From Actinoallomurus bryophytorum (GTDB taxonomy: Bacteria > Actinomycetota > Actinomycetes > Streptosporangiales > Streptosporangiaceae), in the NCBI RefSeq assembly GCF_006716425.1, contig NZ_VFOZ01000001.1, positions 5,704,001-5,768,000 on the forward strand: DNA of 64,000 nucleotides, written 5' to 3'. This document shows, one piece after another, positions 63,197-64,000 of this stretch. How positions within the stretch are numbered: position 1 is the first letter of the stretch; each line of letters opens with the position of its first letter. The translations under genes were made by a program, and so were the position numbers. The notes under the pieces are model-generated. The model was not told the DNA's origin. It was given only the letters and a program-made list of their open reading frames with translations, and ran no database searches.

Positions 63197-63846
63197 TGTG
63201 CCGGCCTGGGGGGTGACCCCCGGAACCCCCAATGTGGGGGGCTCCGCCCCCCACGCCCCCGCGGGCTGAGGTCCGTGGGGACTTTCCAGGGCATATCGAG
63301 GGCACATTGAGTGTGGCCTTGAACGCGTTGTCCAGGGCGTCACGGGCACGACCGGACGCTTCGGGGACCCGGTGGCCGTACAGGTCGACGCTCGTGGTGA
63401 TCGAGGCCGCCGCAACAAGGTGCCGCCTTATGTACGGCACAGCACGTCGTCGGGGACAGGCGTAGCCGCTCGACGTGATCGGTGATGGCCAGGACGAAGG
63501 TCGGCAACGACACATCACGGGCTGAGGACGAGGTCGAAGGCTCCATCCTGATGAATCGCTCGTCGAGTCCTCAATGCGCTACCTGACGGTCGCACTGCGG
63601 TGCGCCAGCACGACGGCGTCCACGTCCTCCTGGACGTCAGGAGCGCCACCGCTGTGCAATCTCAGATGATTGCTGATGTTTTGGCATCGGATGATGCTTG
63701 ACGCCGGTCCTAGCTCTCGTCGTCGAAGAGTCCTCGTGCCGGGGGCGCTCGATCTCTTTGATCGCGGTCTCAGGGGGCGTGGCCATCGACACCAGGTTCC
63801 GGGCGATGGCGGCAGATGATCTAGCACAGCCGAGGAGCTTCCGGGC
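63197..63846. other. Region downstream of rnpB, no intact gene
   Basis: It opens with GC-rich hairpins (GGGGTGACCCCC and GGGGGGCTCCGCCCCCC, about 63208-63265), which should terminate rnpB. An integrase fragment follows on the minus strand (63264-63430). From 63430 to 63846 I see no gene. Confidence 0.55.
63264..63430 (-). pseudogene. C-terminal remnant of a tyrosine integrase
   Basis: The minus strand reads ASITTSVDLYGHRVPEASGR followed by ARDALDNAFKATL, which matches the end of phage integrases (ASITTTLDxYGHLxPE), including the catalytic Tyr in DLYGH. Upstream there is no matching catalytic core, only an unrelated frame, so just the tail survives. It is a sign of a former integrated element beside rnpB. 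Confidence 0.7.
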
Positions 63847-64000
63847 GTGACCACCGAACAAGACCAGCCGGCCGACTCCAGGTACGAACTCCTGAAGCAA
63901 CTCGGTGAGCAGGAGCGGCAGATGACCCGGCAGCTCCATGACCTCCGCGCCGAGTTCGCGCACCTCGTCACCCGGCTGCTGCCGATGCACAGCCCGCGGA
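63847..64000 (+). CDS. Small coiled-coil protein (partial, cut by right edge)
   Basis: GTG start with GAGGAG nine bases upstream. The 51 codons present read VTTEQDQPADSRYELLKQLG, then a helix with a heptad pattern (LGEQERQMTRQLHDLRAEFA). No domain can be named, and the rest lies outside the window. Confidence 0.6.
   Translation, partial: MTTEQDQPADSRYELLKQLGEQERQMTRQLHDLRAEFAHLVTRLLPMHSPR

Overview
This is a high-GC chromosomal window from an actinomycete. The signs are strong G/C third positions, many GTG starts, two giant LuxR (LAL) regulators, WYL, MarR, TetR, AraC and LacI regulators, a bifunctional RNase H/phosphatase, homodimeric AceE, AhpE and a class A RNase P RNA. The gene set suits Streptosporangiales/Thermomonosporaceae-type soil actinomycetes. 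That placement is inference and no rRNA is present to settle it.

Layout. 0-5.5 kb: a two-component system cut by the left edge, a PolX-like PHP protein, an ACT protein, a CDF metal exporter, a WYL regulator and a VOC protein. 5.5-11.4 kb: a LAL regulator, then a compact group (54-aa protein, membrane-anchored Ig-like protein, translationally coupled 209-aa protein) that I cannot assign to a known system, and a secreted propeller-like protein. 11.5-12.0 kb: an EXPERA/TMEM97-like membrane protein. 12.07-16.19 kb: a 4 kb gene-poor segment bounded by tRNA-Val(UAC) and a degenerate copy of the tRNA 3' end, holding a two-gene HTH operon, a DHFR-like reductase and a MarR regulator. 16.3-21.3 kb: core block (zinc ribbon, ahpE, DUF3052, yjbQ, aceE). 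21.6-37.3 kb: a GT-C membrane protein, a MarR plus two-ABC exporter operon, a copper-binding four-helix protein, a coiled-coil protein, a divergent FAD-oxidoreductase / heme-oxygenase-like diiron oxidase pair, an L,D-transpeptidase, an FG-GAP protein and PhoD.

37.4-46.6 kb is a coherent saccharide locus: a secreted GH87-like alpha-1,3-glucanase with the family's D-x22-DD catalytic spacing, a LacI regulator, a sugar ABC importer without its own ATPase, and a GH13 alpha-glucosidase. The inferred job is external cleavage of alpha-1,3-glucan (mutan or fungal wall glucan), uptake of the oligosaccharides and cytoplasmic hydrolysis. 46.6-53.7 kb: an ECF sigma factor with a SnoaL-like tail, a membrane Ser/Thr kinase, a methyltransferase and a second LAL regulator. 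53.8-54.04 kb: 15-bp tandem repeats encoding Gly-Trp-rich pentapeptides. 54.1-59.1 kb: TetR/MFS and MDR/AraC divergent pairs.

60.0-63.2 kb is core again: Nif3, zinc-ribbon coiled-coil protein, RNase H/phosphatase and rnpB, followed by an integrase remnant and a gene cut by the right edge. As I recall it, the two core blocks lie close together in M. tuberculosis (Rv2228c-Rv2241), so the ~39 kb between aceE and Nif3 looks like accessory DNA gathered between core neighbours.
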